The notes under the pieces were generated by a model. It was not told the origin of the DNA. It made no database searches and was given only the letters and a program-made list of their open reading frames with translations. The translations under genes and the position numbers were made by a program. Positions 61,635 through 64,000 of a stretch of DNA of 64,000 nucleotides are shown here, piece after piece (position 1 is the first letter of the stretch; each line of letters starts with the position of its first letter). Origin of the DNA: Chlorella sorokiniana (Eukaryota; Chlorophyta; Trebouxiophyceae; Chlorellales; Chlorellaceae); assembly GCA_025917655.1 (NCBI GenBank), contig CP084620.1, forward strand, positions 1,116,001 through 1,180,000, in the 5' to 3' direction.

Positions 61635-62982
61635 TTAAGCCGCGGACGCCGCCTTGGTTGGGAGTCTGGCTTGCTCTGCAAGGAAGCCACCAACCTGCTG
61701 TTGCCTCAATGGAGCAACTCGCACGGCGGCTTTTCCTTCAAGGGCGGCGATCTGAAGGGAGCCGACGCCCGCTGGCGCCTGGCTAGCCGCAAGCACGCTG
61801 CATGGGGAGGTGCCCGCCACGCTGCTGCAGGGCGAGCAGCTGCCGGACGACACCGCAGAGTCGGCTGCATGCTGCTGTTGCTGGCGCGGCTCCTGCTGCT
61901 GCGTCTGTGCCGGCTCCAGCAGGCCCATGCGTATAAGGTGCAGCTGCACGCGCTGCAGCTGCTGCTGGTCGTGCTGGTGCTTGCGCTCCACGAAAGCGGC
62001 CGCCACAGCGGGGGCAGCAACGCGGGGCCCTCCCGCCGCCACGGCTGCGGCTTCCTCTGCCGCACGGGGCGCCACGCCGCCGCTGGCGTGCACCGCCACT
62101 GAGCTGACTGCGTCGTACTTGGAGGCCATGGCGTCCACACGGCGCCACGGCGGCAGCGGCAGGCCGCGCTCCTCAAAGCAGCGCGCCAGCTCGGCGCCCA
62201 GCAGCAGCAGGGCACGCACCACCAGGCGCGGCAGTGGGGCCACCAGCACCGGCGGAATGGCTGACAGCAGCTCGGCATATGCCGGCGTGGGGCAGGCGAC
62301 AGCAAAGGCCTGGGCAAAGCTGGGGTCGACAATCCACTCGACTCGCCGGCCTGCAGCAGCAGATGAAAGAGGGTCATAATGTCAGCATGTCTTCAGAAGG
62401 CAGTCAAGGCGCAACTGCTGCCTCGGTCAAACTTTCGCGTGCTTCCAATCAAGGGCGCAGGACCGCACAAGCCGTCCCCTAGCTACCTGCCAGGGACGTG
62501 CGGGTGGCGGTGAGATACCGATGCTTCAGGGAGTGCAGGGTGCCGCCCGCAGATGTGTTGAGCGTGACGGCGTAGCCAAGGCGTGCAAGCATCTGTGCAG
62601 TCAGCTCTAGGCTGCCACTGCTGGCCTGTGCCGCCATTAGCGCGGCATTGTAGAGCTGCAGTGAAAGGTTAGGGGTGGGGGTGGGTGGGGGGGGGTGCGA
62701 TGACCGAGTTACTGGGGCAGCGGGGCTGCCGACCAGCACCCGGTTTACAATGCCCGATGTGCAAATGTGCATGCAAGCATGGCGTGTGGAAATGCAGAGA
62801 TCCAAGTGCACGCTCCCAGCTGGCCCTGACGCCGCCCAAGTCCCATTCACCGCTTGGTCCTTGGGCGACGGCTGGAGGAGTGCGGCAACAGCGGCGTGGG
62901 TGGCGCTGGGCGGTGGGCGCTCGGCCCGCTCCTGAGCGGCTGGCTCAGTAGGGCACTCTTCATCCAGCGGGAACAGGGCCAT
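61635..62982 (-). CDS. DUF506 (PDDEXK-like) plant protein
   Basis: A member of the plant DUF506 family, which is assigned to the PDDEXK nuclease-like superfamily without known activity. ATG 62982 begins MALFPLDEECPTEPAAQERA; a likely donor after PSPKDQA and an acceptor TCACTGCAG lead to LYNAALMAAQASSGSLELTA, then QMLARLGYAVTLNTSAGGTL and HRYLTATRTSLAG. The final exon starts RRVEWIVDPSFAQAFAVACP, then TPAYAELLSAIPPVLVAPL and FEERGLPLPPWRRVDAMASK, close to the family's IDFR--FEIARPT--Y and LPPWRK--YM-AKW blocks. The C-terminal 120 residues are low in complexity (Ala, Gln, Ser). The family's usual Cys-Lys-Ser-Lys-Trp segment is replaced by NTSAGGTLHSLKHR. The gene stands in tandem upstream of the coiled-coil gene with a 300-base gap. 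Confidence 0.72.
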
Positions 62983-64000
62983 TGGAGAGAACAAGCGCTG
63001 GGCCCCCTCCCTCCCACCCTGGGCGCAGGCCCCAGGGGCCGCCGCCAGGAGAACTTCTATGGGGGAACTCGAATCACTCGCATGCAACAGACGAGTGGCG
63101 GGGGTGTCAACCGGCACGAGGTGATTCACAGTGCAAGCAAGCGTGCGAGCGGCGGCAGACTCTCCTCAGAAACAGATGTTTATGTGAATGTCGAACTGTA
63201 GACAACGGTTGGATAAGGGTGAAAGGAGCAGACTGCTGATCACGTTTTTGAGGCCGTGTTCGGCATGGGCATCGTTGGGTGAGCTGTATGGGCCACATTT
63301 TGGTCGCCGTAGACGACATCAGTTGCAGCACGGCATTGCTGTTTCTTCATTGGCAGGACTGGCAGCCCTGGAGCAAGGAGCTCTGGCGGGCGACGTCAAC
63401 TGCCAAGGTTGGATGCATGCCGCTGTGCTCTTTGATGCTTTCTGCTCTGAAACGCCTTACGTGGCCCTGGGCAACCCAAGGATGGGGCTCATCCCCATGC
63501 TGTTGCTGGTATGTCACCGGCAGCTGCTTGCAGGGCTGATGGACTGGGTGATGGCGCGCGTGCATCCCCTACAGCCAGTGCACCCCAGCATCGGGTAGAC
63601 CTGCGCTGACGCAGGACGCCTACTGCTGCTGGGCCAGCTGCCAAACCAGTCCCAATGCAACTGTGCGTCACATTCTTCTTAGCCCATACGTTACAGGGGA
63701 GGGCAGTAGCGCCTGCAGCAGCAGGTGATGGAGGCCGAAGGGCGTGGAATATGCGACATAGTATTTCATGGCCAAAAGATGGGTATTGATCATGTGTTGG
63801 GAGCCAAATTAAATCGCTAGCATGTGGCGGTCACTGCCAAAAAAAAAAGAACATTGGGCGGTGTGTGGGACAAAGGCGGGGGCTAAGGAAGGGGGTAGCA
63901 TGCCAGTTTGGCTGCAAATTGGCGGCAATCTGTGCCGCTTGTGTGCTGTCCTCTTTGTTACCTCTCACATCACAGCTACCGGCCCAAAGCTGGCTGCGGG
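62983..64000. other. Right edge; possible plus-strand exon
   Basis: Mostly unassigned. Around 63337-63515 a pyrimidine-rich acceptor (TTTCTTCATTGGCAG, ending 63360) is followed by an open segment with GWMHAAVLFDAFCSETPYVA and LGNPRMGLIPMLLL that runs to a GTATGT donor. It may be an exon of a plus-strand gene that extends beyond the window, but no family was recognised. An A run lies at 63840-63848. Confidence 0.25.

Overview
This window looks like nuclear DNA of a green alga, most probably a trebouxiophyte of the Chlorella group. It is strongly GC-rich, the genes are broken into many short exons by introns of about 80-250 bases, genes lie on both strands only a few hundred bases apart, and several 3' ends carry the chlorophyte polyadenylation signal TGTAA. 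The protein set is plant-like and algal: plastid-targeted carbamoyl-phosphate synthase small subunit, ascorbate peroxidase with a transit peptide, plant-type glucuronokinase, DUF506 protein and P/U-type cyclin. No rRNA, tRNA, transposon, virus-like element or CRISPR array was recognised.

Layout. 0.4-4 kb: two trypsin-fold genes head to head, one catalytically intact with a proline-rich tail, the other lacking its catalytic His and Ser. 4.2-8.8 kb: a YchJ/SEC-C-type protein, an orphan alpha-helical protein, a BLOC1S1 homologue and a C1orf74/DUF4504-like protein. 9-10.1 kb: ribosome assembly factor RLP24, whose start codon appears to be split by an intron. 10.6-18.9 kb: cohesin subunit SMC3 on the minus strand. 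19.3-22.9 kb: a plastid alpha/beta hydrolase and a Pho80-like cyclin. 23.9-30.7 kb: a SulP anion transporter with STAS and cyclic-nucleotide-binding-like domains. 31-38.7 kb, plus strand: CIAO1 (cytosolic Fe-S assembly), meiotic MutS homologue MSH4 and glucuronokinase. 38.8-41.6 kb: a single reading frame joining a ribokinase to a TIM-barrel sugar isomerase. 42.2-45.9 kb: membrane-anchored PhoD-like phosphatase. 46.1-49.4 kb: mitochondrial pyruvate dehydrogenase E2 (DLAT). 49.9-52.8 kb: carA. 53.3-55.3 kb: ascorbate peroxidase. 55.9-57.4 kb: nucleoside phosphorylase. 57.9-59.2 kb: METTL22-like methyltransferase. 59.4-63 kb: a coiled-coil protein and a DUF506 protein.

The genes do not form one pathway; this is ordinary housekeeping gene space. 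Divergent pairs that may share promoters are the two proteases, SMC3/hydrolase, SulP/CIAO1, ribokinase fusion/PhoD, DLAT/carA and phosphorylase/METTL22. Convergent pairs have abutting or overlapping 3' ends.

An important caution: at least eleven of the conserved genes lose frame by one base at one or two places, nearly always inside runs of C or G. I read this as base-calling or assembly error rather than gene decay, and gene spans below ignore those breaks. Exon limits were placed by eye from GT/GC-AG sites and family conservation, so spans are more reliable than exact exon edges. The most notable points are the kinase-isomerase fusion, the intron-split ATG of RLP24, GC-AG introns with AG|GCAAGC donors, the active/inactive protease pair and a perfect 36-bp palindrome in a CIAO1 intron.
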